Below are positions 37,324 through 44,542 of a stretch of 64,000 nt of DNA, piece by piece (within the stretch, counting starts at the first letter, position 1; every line of letters starts with the position of its first letter). The notes beneath the pieces are model-generated. The model saw only the letters and a program-made list of their open reading frames with translations, did not search any database and was not told where the DNA came from. This DNA is from Alphaproteobacteria bacterium (GTDB lineage: Bacteria; Pseudomonadota; Alphaproteobacteria; Caulobacterales; Parvularculaceae). The translations under genes and the position numbers were made by a program. The DNA is taken from NCBI GenBank assembly GCA_030433215.1, contig JAUIMC010000003.1, forward strand, positions 62,001 to 126,000. The letters are read 5' to 3'.

Positions 37324-38556
37324 ATGCGCTTAACTGATTTGCAGTGCAGAACCGCAAAGCCCGGTCCCAAGGTCCGCAAGCTGTCAGACGGGGGCTGCCT
37401 CCAATTATGGATACAGCCGGCCGGCTCCCGGCAATGGCGCTTCGCCTATCGCTTTGACGACAAACAGAAAGTTCTCGCCATCGGTCCGTATCCCCTGGTC
37501 TCGCTCGCAGAAGCCCGCGCCGCGCGGGACGACGCCAAGCGCCTCCTGCTGCAGGGCGTCGATCCGCAGGCGAAGAAGAAAGAGGAACAGGCCGCGAAAG
37601 TCCCGTTCCGTGTGTTGGCGGAAGAGTATCTCGACAAGCTCCGGCGCGAGGGCCGCGCCGAGCAGACCATGCGCAAGCTTTCCTGGCTTATGGATATGGC
37701 GAATGCGTCGCTTGGGGATAAACCGATCCGGGAAATCACCGCGCCCATGGTGCTTGAAGCGCTGCGGGTTCTCGAAGGACGCGAGCACTATGAGTCCGCA
37801 CGGCGGATGCGCTCCACCATCGGCGCCGTCTTTCGCTACGCCATGGCGACGGCGCGGGCCGAGACAGATCCGACCATCGCCCTGCGGGACGCCCTTATCC
37901 GACCGCAGCGGACGCCCCGCGCCGCCATCACCGACCCAAAGGAATTCGGAGGGCTCTTGCGCGCCCTCGACGACTTCACGGGCCAGCCGACGACCCGCAC
38001 CGGGCTCCAGCTTCTCGCCCTTCTGTTCCCGCGGCCCGGCGAGCTGCGCCTCGCCGAGTGGAAGGAATTCGACTTCGAAAAAGCCGTCTGGACCATCCCC
38101 GCCACGCGCATGAAGATGCGGCGTCCGCATAAGTCGCCGCTCTCCCGCCAGGCCCTGCACATCCTCATGGAGCTGCGCGAAACCGTCGGCGGACGCCTCG
38201 TGCTTCCAAGTCTGCGCTCCATGGAAAAGCCCATGAGCGACAACGCCATGAATGCAGCGCTCCGCCGCATGGGCTACGCCAAGGACGAAGTAACCGCCCA
38301 CGGCTTCCGCGCCACGGCGGCGACGCTCCTCAATGAAAGCGCCAAATGGCATCCCGACGCCATCGAACGCCAGCTCGCCCATGTCGAGGAAAACGAAGTT
38401 CGCCGCGCCTATACGCGCGGCGAGCACTGGGATCAGCGCGTCGAGATGATGCAATGGTGGGCCGATTATCTGGACAAGTTGAAAAGGCCAATGCGGCCTA
38501 AACCTGTGGTGCAGCACGCAACCGGCCAGCGCGACTTCATTATTATCGGAAAATAA
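37324..38556 (+). CDS. P4-type tyrosine integrase
   Basis: The 410-residue recombinase has the N-terminal arm-binding DUF4102 domain (LTDLQCRTAKPGPKVRKLSDGG, in part; LAIGPYPLVSLAEARAARD), a SAM-like core-binding domain (about 95-190) and the catalytic domain with Arg in LFPRPGELRLAEW, HGFRATAAT (HxxR) and the final His-Tyr in LAHVEENEVRRAYTR. GAGGAACCTC precedes the ATG. It is adjacent to tRNA-Leu in the same orientation and very likely drives integration at its 3' end. The HNH nuclease gene starts 22 bases downstream and may share its transcript. Confidence 0.95.
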   Translation: MRLTDLQCRTAKPGPKVRKLSDGGCLQLWIQPAGSRQWRFAYRFDDKQKVLAIGPYPLVSLAEARAARDDAKRLLLQGVDPQAKKKEEQAAKVPFRVLAEEYLDKLRREGRAEQTMRKLSWLMDMANASLGDKPIREITAPMVLEALRVLEGREHYESARRMRSTIGAVFRYAMATARAETDPTIALRDALIRPQRTPRAAITDPKEFGGLLRALDDFTGQPTTRTGLQLLALLFPRPGELRLAEWKEFDFEKAVWTIPATRMKMRRPHKSPLSRQALHILMELRETVGGRLVLPSLRSMEKPMSDNAMNAALRRMGYAKDEVTAHGFRATAATLLNESAKWHPDAIERQLAHVEENEVRRAYTRGEHWDQRVEMMQWWADYLDKLKRPMRPKPVVQHATGQRDFIIIGK

Positions 38557-38577
38557 TCGCATTAGGGAACCGCCAGC

Positions 38578-39726
38578 ATGAGTTTATCCGACATCAGCGA
38601 TCCGCAATTCGTTCTCAATGCCATAGAGGAATGCGACCGCATGGGCCGCGAGGCGTTTCTCCTTGAATATGGTTATGGCGCGGCGAGAGCCTATTGGCTC
38701 CTTCACAATGGAAAGCCTTACGACTCCAAAGCGATCCTCGGCGTCGCGCATAAATATGCAAGGCCCGATCTCGGCGCATTAGGCGCGCATGATTTTGTTG
38801 GCGGCGACAACACTGTCCGCCGAAAGCTTATTGAATTGGGATTTGACGTCGAGGTGACAACCGATGTTGACGCCCAAGGGGCGCGAACATCTGACTCGCT
38901 CAGCCCTGGCGAGGTATACACTCGCAAAGACCTTAAAGAGCAATTCGACATCACCGACGCAACTATCAATACGGGCGTCTTTCAGCCCAAAGGCACTCCA
39001 TCCATATGGCTCTTCGTAACGGAGGACAAAACTGCCGACCGCACGCAATATAAAGACCGCCTTGAAGGCGACATGCTCTACTGGCAAGGTCAACTCGCCG
39101 GCCGCAAGGATGCGCTCATAATTAATCACAAAACCCGCGGGCTGGAGTTGCTGGTCTTCTTCCGCAAAAACAAAGGCGAGTTCGCCGGTGCAGGATTTTG
39201 CTATCTCGGCTCTTTCGATTATGTGGAGCATTCCGGCTCCGCCCCCGCCAGCTTTGTCTTGCGCCGGCAATCGCCCGGCCCGCTGATCGACGCTCGCACT
39301 GCGGATGAAGGGGAGTTCGATCCGGCGAATATCGATGACGCGCGCAAGAAAGTCATGCGCGCCATCGCTGTGCGCCGTGGCCAGCGCGCTTTCCGGGAAG
39401 CTCTATTACAAGCGTATGATTACAGATGTGCGATCACTAACTGCAGCATTATCGATTTGCTCGAAGCCGCACACATTCATCCATATCGGGGCGAGGACAC
39501 CAACCGCGTTGACAACGGCTTGTTGTTGCGCACGGACATTCATACGCTCTTCGACTGCGGCCTATTGGCAATTGATCCCGAGTCTATGTGTGTCGTTGTC
39601 GCCGACCCGCTGAAATCCACCGAATATGGCGACTTAGACGGCACCGCGCTACGCCGGCCGCAATCGCCGGAGACGGCTCCAAGCAAGAAAGCGCTGCAAT
39701 CGCACCGGGAGGAGGCAAAGCTCTGA
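38578..39726 (+). CDS. McrA-like HNH endonuclease (type IV restriction candidate)
   Basis: The 382-residue protein has an N-terminal segment (about 1-100; EYGYGAARAYWLLHNGKPYD, SKAILGVAHKYARPD) resembling the head domain of ScoMcrA-like enzymes. A middle domain (about 115-240) contains FQPKGTPSIWLFVTED and GLELLVFFRKNKGEFAGAGF, and looks like the beta-rich modified-DNA or DNA-binding modules of such nucleases. A C-terminal HNH domain follows (YRCAITNCSIIDLLEAAHI, DNGLLLRTDIHTLFD), giving the His-Asn-His triad. Enzymes of this design cut phage DNA carrying modified bases or phosphorothioates. Codon composition is more AT-rich than in the core genes. The specificity cannot be inferred. Confidence 0.85.
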   Translation: MSLSDISDPQFVLNAIEECDRMGREAFLLEYGYGAARAYWLLHNGKPYDSKAILGVAHKYARPDLGALGAHDFVGGDNTVRRKLIELGFDVEVTTDVDAQGARTSDSLSPGEVYTRKDLKEQFDITDATINTGVFQPKGTPSIWLFVTEDKTADRTQYKDRLEGDMLYWQGQLAGRKDALIINHKTRGLELLVFFRKNKGEFAGAGFCYLGSFDYVEHSGSAPASFVLRRQSPGPLIDARTADEGEFDPANIDDARKKVMRAIAVRRGQRAFREALLQAYDYRCAITNCSIIDLLEAAHIHPYRGEDTNRVDNGLLLRTDIHTLFDCGLLAIDPESMCVVVADPLKSTEYGDLDGTALRRPQSPETAPSKKALQSHREEAKL

Positions 39727-39915
39727 CGGGGCTTTTTCGATGAGTGTCACGACCCGGAACTCCTTACGAGATACATAGCCCGCGGAACGTTCCTTGAAGA
39801 CCACCAACGCAGGTTTCTTCGTTTCGCCGTAACCGATGAAGCGATTGAGAAAGCCCGACGCTATCCAAATCAAACTGTCATTCGCCAGGCGGGTCTTGGA
39901 TTGTCTGGGGCGTGA
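39727..39915 (+). pseudogene. Coding-like remnant directly after the HNH stop, same frame
   Basis: Immediately after the TGA of the HNH gene the same frame stays open for 62 codons and reads like a real protein: RGFFDECHDPELLTRYIARG, then TFLEDHQRRFLRFAVTDEAI, then EKARRYPNQTVIRQAGLGLS. It has no start codon at its beginning. It could be a C-terminal remnant of a deleted gene or the former C-terminus of a longer fusion. The opposite-strand frame here looks like a shadow. No family was recognised. Confidence 0.4.
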
Positions 39916-40007
39916 ATTGGAGGAACGGCGCTCGCGCCAGACAAAATTTAACCGTTTCCTCGAATGGAATGCCAAAAAACGAACTCGCATCAATTTCGAC
40001 TGAACAG

Positions 40008-41123
40008 TTACGCGACACGCAAACGACGCAGCAGCTTTTCAAGTTCGCCTTCGAACTTTTCGTCGTCGCGGAAGTCGGCGTAAAGTTTTCCTTTCAGGAA
40101 GCCAGGCAAATTGCACTCCTGAAACAAGAGCGGCAAGACTATGACCTCTTCTCCCTTGATTTCGTTGGTCATAGCGATTTCTACTTCTCGCTGAACCCAT
40201 TCTGCTTCGACAGCTTGCGGCGACAGAACAACCCCGAAATAGCGCGATTCATCAATGCCCTTTTCAATCTTTCGAATGAGAGAATCGCCAATCTGAATTT
40301 CGGCTTCATCGATCCAAACATTAGGAACGCCGCGCTTGATGAGTTCATCGCGAAGTTTGCGGGCAAATGGCTTGTCTTCGCCCGTATGGCTGAGAAAAAT
40401 GCTATGGTAGGCTTCGCGCTTGCCATTCTCGCCAATAAGGCCAAGCGCATTTCGGATTAGCAGATTTGCGCTTGCCTGATCCGTCGGCGGGGTCACAAAC
40501 CAACCGACCGTGTCGTCCAGCTCGTCCACGAACCGCCCGCCCAGCGTGTAGCCGTCTGGTGTTTCTACGAATGATCGATAATGCACCGGCGTCTCGGCAA
40601 AGCATAACCGCCACCCTTTGACGGCAAGCGATTCGTAATACTCCGCAAAAGGCGTTTCGCGATCCGTAATGTTGAGGCGGCGCCCCTTTTTGACCTCAAT
40701 GCCGGCGTCCCGCACCGCCTTTTCGGCAGCCGCATGAACATACCCCAAATGGGTTGTGCGATATCCGAAGAAATTCCTGCGCCGGGGTTCGGAAAGACAC
40801 CAAACCACCGCTGCGCCTTCCTTCAACGCCGCTTCTAACTCGCGCTGGCGGTCATCGCCGTAGAACAAAGCATCAAGGTCGTAATCGTCCTTGAAGCTTT
40901 TAAGATCCGCCAGTTCAGTTTCCGAATCGGAGAATTCGCCGGGCCCGCCAAACAGAAAATGGCTATATGTGGCGGGATTAATGATGATGAGGTCGTATTC
41001 GTAAAGTGGGTACGCAGCATGTTCGTCGCTTATGGCGCCCCGGCAAAGACCGAGATTATCGATCTCGACATCGGCGATCTTTTCACCTTCATATTTCAGG
41101 CCGACGGTAAGAACTTTCAACAT
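40008..41123 (-). CDS. TIR-domain effector, third gene of the AbiE operon
   Basis: The C-terminal 130 residues form a TIR domain: YHSIFLSHTGEDKPFARKLR, VWIDEAEIQIGDSLIRKIEK, GIDESRYFGVVLSPQAVEAE, then WVQREVEIAM, where the Glu after Trp-Val is in the position of the catalytic Glu of NAD-degrading TIRs. The N-terminal 235 residues are an unrecognised alpha/beta domain with alternating strands (YDLIIINPATYSHFLFGG; EGAAVVWCLSEPRRRNFFGY; DDTVGWFVTPP), a plausible sensor. The ATG at 41123 lies 8 bases after the AbiEii stop; a TTG at 41135 overlapping that stop is the alternative start. Being the last gene of a toxin-antitoxin operon suggests an abortive-infection role by NAD depletion. The Abi role and NADase activity are inferred. 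Confidence 0.85.
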   Translation of the reverse strand: MLKVLTVGLKYEGEKIADVEIDNLGLCRGAISDEHAAYPLYEYDLIIINPATYSHFLFGGPGEFSDSETELADLKSFKDDYDLDALFYGDDRQRELEAALKEGAAVVWCLSEPRRRNFFGYRTTHLGYVHAAAEKAVRDAGIEVKKGRRLNITDRETPFAEYYESLAVKGWRLCFAETPVHYRSFVETPDGYTLGGRFVDELDDTVGWFVTPPTDQASANLLIRNALGLIGENGKREAYHSIFLSHTGEDKPFARKLRDELIKRGVPNVWIDEAEIQIGDSLIRKIEKGIDESRYFGVVLSPQAVEAEWVQREVEIAMTNEIKGEEVIVLPLLFQECNLPGFLKGKLYADFRDDEKFEGELEKLLRRLRVA

Positions 41124-41131
41124 GGCTGTTC

Positions 41132-42007
41132 TCAATCTTTCGCTGCGAAATTAGCTGCAATCGCGCAAGCCTTTTCCATGCGCTCCCATATTTCCTGAAG
41201 CACCCGATCCAAGGCGATGCCTTCAAGCTCCGTGGACTGCGCATAAGCGTTCCATTGCGTTATCTTCTTCTCCTCGGTCAAAAACTGAGGCGAAAGCCCA
41301 ACGGGGCGTTCGACGGGTATTTCCGTCCTACGCATTTCAAATGTCGCCTTGATTGATTGCGCCAGTTCGTTGTCATCGATTTCGACAGCCTTCGGCACAG
41401 CCCACAAATCATAAAAGTCTTTCATCCGGCCATTGGCGAGGCCGAGATTGACGACTGCTTGCAGTTTTTCGGCGATCACCGTCGCCGGCGAATAGGCTCT
41501 AATCGTCGCCGTCGGAAGATCGAGAAGCGATCCATAGTCGACCTCATGCTTCGGATCGCTCAGCGCGTCGCCAAACCCGAGATCAATCGTGATTGGAATT
41601 TTCGTCTTGCCGAGATAGGCGGTCGTTTTAAGACGCATGCCGCCATAGACCTGATCTTCACGGATTGGCGCTGCTGTGATGTTCGCTGCGTCGAATGCAA
41701 GCCCGTCGCCGCCATCTATGGTGAGTATCTCCGCAAATGCGGCTTTGAGCTTGTCTTCGTCTTCAGCGCCGAACGCCAAGAAATCGACGTCGCGCGTAAA
41801 CCGCCCAGGATCGGCGGTCCAGAGCGTGACGAGCATCCCGCCCTTTAAGACGAATTCGTTTCGATATTTGGAAATCGATAGCCTGTAGATCAAACGCTCC
41901 AATCCGAATGCGACGAGAACAACGTCAAACACCCGTTCTTCTTCGCGCGCCAGATTGAGGAGGCGTTGACGCACGGATGCTGCGAGGTCTTTCGGTTCCC
42001 TAGCCAT
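41132..42007 (-). CDS. abiEii: AbiEii-family nucleotidyltransferase toxin
   Basis: The 291-residue protein shows the AbiEii/AbiGii nucleotidyltransferase core: YRNEFVLKGGMLVTLW, then RFTRDVDFLAFG with the Asp-x-Asp metal site, KLKAAFAEIL, and downstream IPITIDLGFGDAL and the helical ATVIAEKLQAVVNLGLANGR with RMKDFYDLW. Known AbiEii proteins act as toxins that transfer nucleotides to RNA, including tRNA acceptor ends, with AbiEi as the antitoxin. Its start overlaps the antitoxin gene by 8 bases, and the TIR gene follows within 8 bases, so the three are one transcript. The enzyme looks intact. Confidence 0.93.
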   Translation of the reverse strand: MAREPKDLAASVRQRLLNLAREEERVFDVVLVAFGLERLIYRLSISKYRNEFVLKGGMLVTLWTADPGRFTRDVDFLAFGAEDEDKLKAAFAEILTIDGGDGLAFDAANITAAPIREDQVYGGMRLKTTAYLGKTKIPITIDLGFGDALSDPKHEVDYGSLLDLPTATIRAYSPATVIAEKLQAVVNLGLANGRMKDFYDLWAVPKAVEIDDNELAQSIKATFEMRRTEIPVERPVGLSPQFLTEEKKITQWNAYAQSTELEGIALDRVLQEIWERMEKACAIAANFAAKD

Positions 42008-42617
42008 TCGATGTCAGCGCCTCCAGATAAGGACGCATTTGCGTCCAAGCGCCATAAGCTCTGGCGGCGTCAGCAAGCTCGGCGGGCCGCGCGTTTTTTT
42101 CATCGAGCGCATTTCTCAGGCATTCGACGGCGACCGACCGATCAACCAGTTTTGGATTCCTGAAGGCGTCCGCTATCGATTTCGCCGCAGAGTAAATTTT
42201 AACGGTCGCGCCTGTGACCTTGTGCGTTTCGACGCCTTCGGACAGATAAGGCTCTCGAAATCGAACCGTTCGAATTTTTGGATAGGAAATCTTCGGCTCC
42301 CAGTCTTTGGCGCCAATGGCGATCCAGACTTTTCGGGGGAGTTGATCGGTCAGTCCGTGATAAGCCAGCGCCGACATTAGACATATAATCGCATTGGGCG
42401 CGCGCTTGGCGATTTCCGCAAGACTTGCATTCGCGTCGATCTCAGCGTCCGGCAGTTGGTAGAGACCGCGGCCCAGGCGCAGGATATCGCCGTCCGCAAC
42501 AGCTCTCGATATGGCTGTGGCGGAAACGCCGATTTCTTTCAGCTCCCTGGCCCTGGCGATGGCGTGTTCGGCCATATACGCCATAAGCTGGTCATGTTCT
42601 GTCGCTCGCTGCGGCAT
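42000..42617 (-). CDS. abiEi: AbiEi-family antitoxin/transcriptional repressor
   Basis: The chosen start is ATG 42617 (MPQRATEHDQLMAYM); a longer frame would translate through the palindromic operator. The 205-residue protein has the AbiEi N-terminal winged helix (ARARELKEIGVSATAISRAV, DGDILRLGRGLYQL) and the antitoxin C-terminal domain (AIICLMSALAYHGLTDQLPR, KVWIAIG, VKIYSAAKSIADAFRN, then CLRNALDE). AbiEi proteins bind inverted repeats in their own promoter and neutralise AbiEii. Here a 49-base imperfect inverted repeat lies five bases upstream of the start. Confidence 0.92.
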   Translation of the reverse strand: MPQRATEHDQLMAYMAEHAIARARELKEIGVSATAISRAVADGDILRLGRGLYQLPDAEIDANASLAEIAKRAPNAIICLMSALAYHGLTDQLPRKVWIAIGAKDWEPKISYPKIRTVRFREPYLSEGVETHKVTGATVKIYSAAKSIADAFRNPKLVDRSVAVECLRNALDEKNARPAELADAARAYGAWTQMRPYLEALTSNG

Positions 42618-42622
42618 CGATT

Positions 42623-42671
42623 TGTTACATTTCCTTGGACAAAAACCATTCTTGTCCGAGGTTTTGTAACA
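42623..42671. promoter_or_regulatory. Inverted-repeat operator of the abiE-TIR operon
   Basis: Two 20-nt arms (42623-42642 and 42652-42671) with a 9-nt spacer match at 16 of 20 positions; outer TGTTACA/TGTAACA is perfect and inner CCTTGGACAA/TTGTCCGAGG has one mismatch. The position, directly before abiEi, and the known autoregulation of AbiEi proteins make this the likely operator. Confidence 0.7.
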
Positions 42672-42752
42672 CAAAAAAGCTAAACATTCCACTATCAAGC
42701 GGCATGGCGCCCACCGCCGGGAACGCTGGAGGACCAGCGGGAGCCATAATCG

Positions 42753-42786
42753 TTGACGAATTCCTTTTACAACATTATTGTTGTAA
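42753..42786 (+). promoter_or_regulatory. Promoter and palindromic operator of the NTase-ImmA-beta operon
   Basis: TTGACG (42753-42758) and TATTGT (42776-42781), 17 bases apart, form a near-consensus sigma-70 promoter. A perfect palindrome TTACAACA-ttat-TGTTGTAA (42767-42786) covers the -10 box. The predicted transcription start (about 42788) falls at the ATG 42789, so the mRNA would be leaderless. The HTH protein of the operon is the likely repressor. Confidence 0.65.
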
Positions 42787-42788
42787 TC

Positions 42789-43253
42789 ATGATTCCGCCC
42801 CTTATCTCTTTGTCAGGGTCGCCCTGGACGGTTTTGCCCCCCGGCATTCACCCCGGCAGCCTTGAAGACGTGGAAACAGCCTTCGCGACGAATTCTTGGC
42901 GCAGGCAGTTATTCGACGGCCTCGTAGACGCCGCCGGGCAATTGCGATCCGCAGGATGTGGGCAGGTCTATTTGGATGGAAGTTATGTGACCGGCAAACC
43001 TCGACCAAACGACTACGACGCATGCTGGGAACCAGCCGGGGTTGATGGTCAAAAGCTCAACCCGGTGTTTCTCAACTTCAACAACGGAAGAGCGCAACAG
43101 AAAGCGACATTCAAAGGCGAATTTTTCCCCTCCTCAATGATATGCGCCGATGTTGGACGAGCATTCGTCGATTTTTTTCAATTTGATCGTTTCACCGGAA
43201 AGGAGAAAGGGATCGTTTCAATTTCGCTTGCGACAGATCCAATTCTGTCATGA
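42789..43253 (+). CDS. Minimal nucleotidyltransferase-fold protein (DUF6932-like)
   Basis: The start at ATG 42789 (MIPPLISLSGSPWTVLPPG) is chosen because the longer frame crosses the promoter palindrome. The 154-residue protein carries the nucleotidyltransferase signature YLDGSYVTGKPRPNDYDACW: Gly-Ser followed by Asp-x-Asp spaced as in polymerase-beta-type minimal NTases. Other family-like parts are GIHPGSLEDVETAFA, FLNFNNGRAQQKATFKGEFF and FDRFTGKEKGIVSISL. Such proteins can nucleotidylate a partner protein or RNA; here the partner could be the HTH-ImmA protein, whose gene starts 11 bases later. The DUF number is from memory. Confidence 0.75.
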   Translation: MIPPLISLSGSPWTVLPPGIHPGSLEDVETAFATNSWRRQLFDGLVDAAGQLRSAGCGQVYLDGSYVTGKPRPNDYDACWEPAGVDGQKLNPVFLNFNNGRAQQKATFKGEFFPSSMICADVGRAFVDFFQFDRFTGKEKGIVSISLATDPILS

Positions 43254-43264
43254 AGGACGCAGCC

Positions 43265-44542
43265 ATGATTTACAGCGAAAAGCAGTACAAGGTATCTCGA
43301 ACCGCGCTTGCAAAACTCAAAGACGCGCTCTCGGAGGCTCAAAAAAGCGAGTCTGATAAGCTATGGCTAAAGCAAGCTGAACTAAATGCATTAAAGAGCC
43401 AAATCGCTGAGATTGAAGCCGAGATATCCGAATACGAACTTCTAAAGTCAGGGCAAATCTCATTCTCGAAAGCATACGCGTTAGAGGAATTACCACGCGT
43501 TCTTGTCCAGGCGCGAATCGCCGCCGGGATAAGTCAAAGTGATTTGGCGGAGCGGCTTTCCATGAAGCCACAACAAATTCAGCGGTATGAAGCAACCGAT
43601 TATATGGGCGCAAGTCTCGCAAGACTCATTGAGGTCTCGCGGGCTTTAGGCGTGAAAACGTCAGGATCGTTTCAGGCATCAGGCAAAACCGGTGGATCGA
43701 TATTCGCCTGGGCTGACGCTGACGATATTGCTTGGGCTCGCCTGCCATACAAAGAGATGATAAAGCGAAAATGGTTTTCGGTTCCTCGTGATGCAAACAT
43801 TATAGAGAAAACGAAAGAATATTTTCTAGAAGCCGCAGGCTCTCAATTCGCCACCGCCTTTCACCGAAAGAAAATGCGTAGCGGCAACGTACCGAATGAA
43901 TATGCATTGCTTGCATGGCAAGCACGCATCCTAGAACGGGCGCGCAATAAGGTCGTGCATGGCGAAATCGCAGATTTCGAATTGAACGACCGATGGACAA
44001 TCGAACTGAGGAAATTGACCAAGCGCCAGGATGGCCCCGCGCGCGCGCAGCGGTTGCTTGCCGAGAAAGGCATTGTTCTTGTCATCGAAAAGCACTTACC
44101 GGGGTCTTATCTAGACGGCGCCGCGATGCTTGGCGAAAATGAACGACCAGTTATCGGCCTCACCCTTAGATATGATCGATTGGATAATTTCTGGTTTGTC
44201 CTACTTCATGAACTTGGACATGTCTTTTTGCACCTATTTGATGGACTACACTATGACTTCTTCGACGAAGAGAGCGCCACAAACGATGACTCAATAGAAG
44301 CGGAAGCGGATCGATTTGCTCTCAATACGTTGATTCCAGACGACTTGTGGGATCAGTGTCTTTCGCGCTTTGCCCTATCTGAGGAAGCAGTACGCATAGA
44401 TGCGGAAAATTTAGGTATTGATCCCAGTATTATTGCCGGACGCATTCGAAAAGAACGCGGCAACTACACAATTCTTAATGAACTCGTAGGCCAAGGTCGG
44501 GTTCGAGAGCAGTTAAAGGAACAAATCGATGATCTTGACTAA
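43265..44542 (+). CDS. HTH (XRE) - ImmA/IrrE metallopeptidase fusion
   Basis: The start is ATG 43265 with GAAGGA seven bases before it; an ATG at 43250 overlapping the previous stop is the alternative. The 425-residue protein has an N-terminal coiled coil (about 5-60), an XRE helix-turn-helix (about 75-130; VLVQARIAAGISQSDLAERL, SMKPQQIQRYEA), a linker domain, and a C-terminal zinc peptidase with HELGHVFLHLF (HExxH) followed by a third-ligand region EAEADRFALNTLIPDD. ImmA/IrrE peptidases cleave repressors or antitoxins to switch on phage- or stress-response genes. Here it probably represses its own operon at the 42767-42786 palindrome. The downstream gene overlaps by 14 bases. Confidence 0.9.
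   Translation: MIYSEKQYKVSRTALAKLKDALSEAQKSESDKLWLKQAELNALKSQIAEIEAEISEYELLKSGQISFSKAYALEELPRVLVQARIAAGISQSDLAERLSMKPQQIQRYEATDYMGASLARLIEVSRALGVKTSGSFQASGKTGGSIFAWADADDIAWARLPYKEMIKRKWFSVPRDANIIEKTKEYFLEAAGSQFATAFHRKKMRSGNVPNEYALLAWQARILERARNKVVHGEIADFELNDRWTIELRKLTKRQDGPARAQRLLAEKGIVLVIEKHLPGSYLDGAAMLGENERPVIGLTLRYDRLDNFWFVLLHELGHVFLHLFDGLHYDFFDEESATNDDSIEAEADRFALNTLIPDDLWDQCLSRFALSEEAVRIDAENLGIDPSIIAGRIRKERGNYTILNELVGQGRVREQLKEQIDDLD

Noticed and set aside
39649-39993. 114-residue leftward frame between the HNH and TIR genes
   Set aside because: The opposite-strand frame continuing from the HNH gene looks more protein-like; this one is basic and unstructured.
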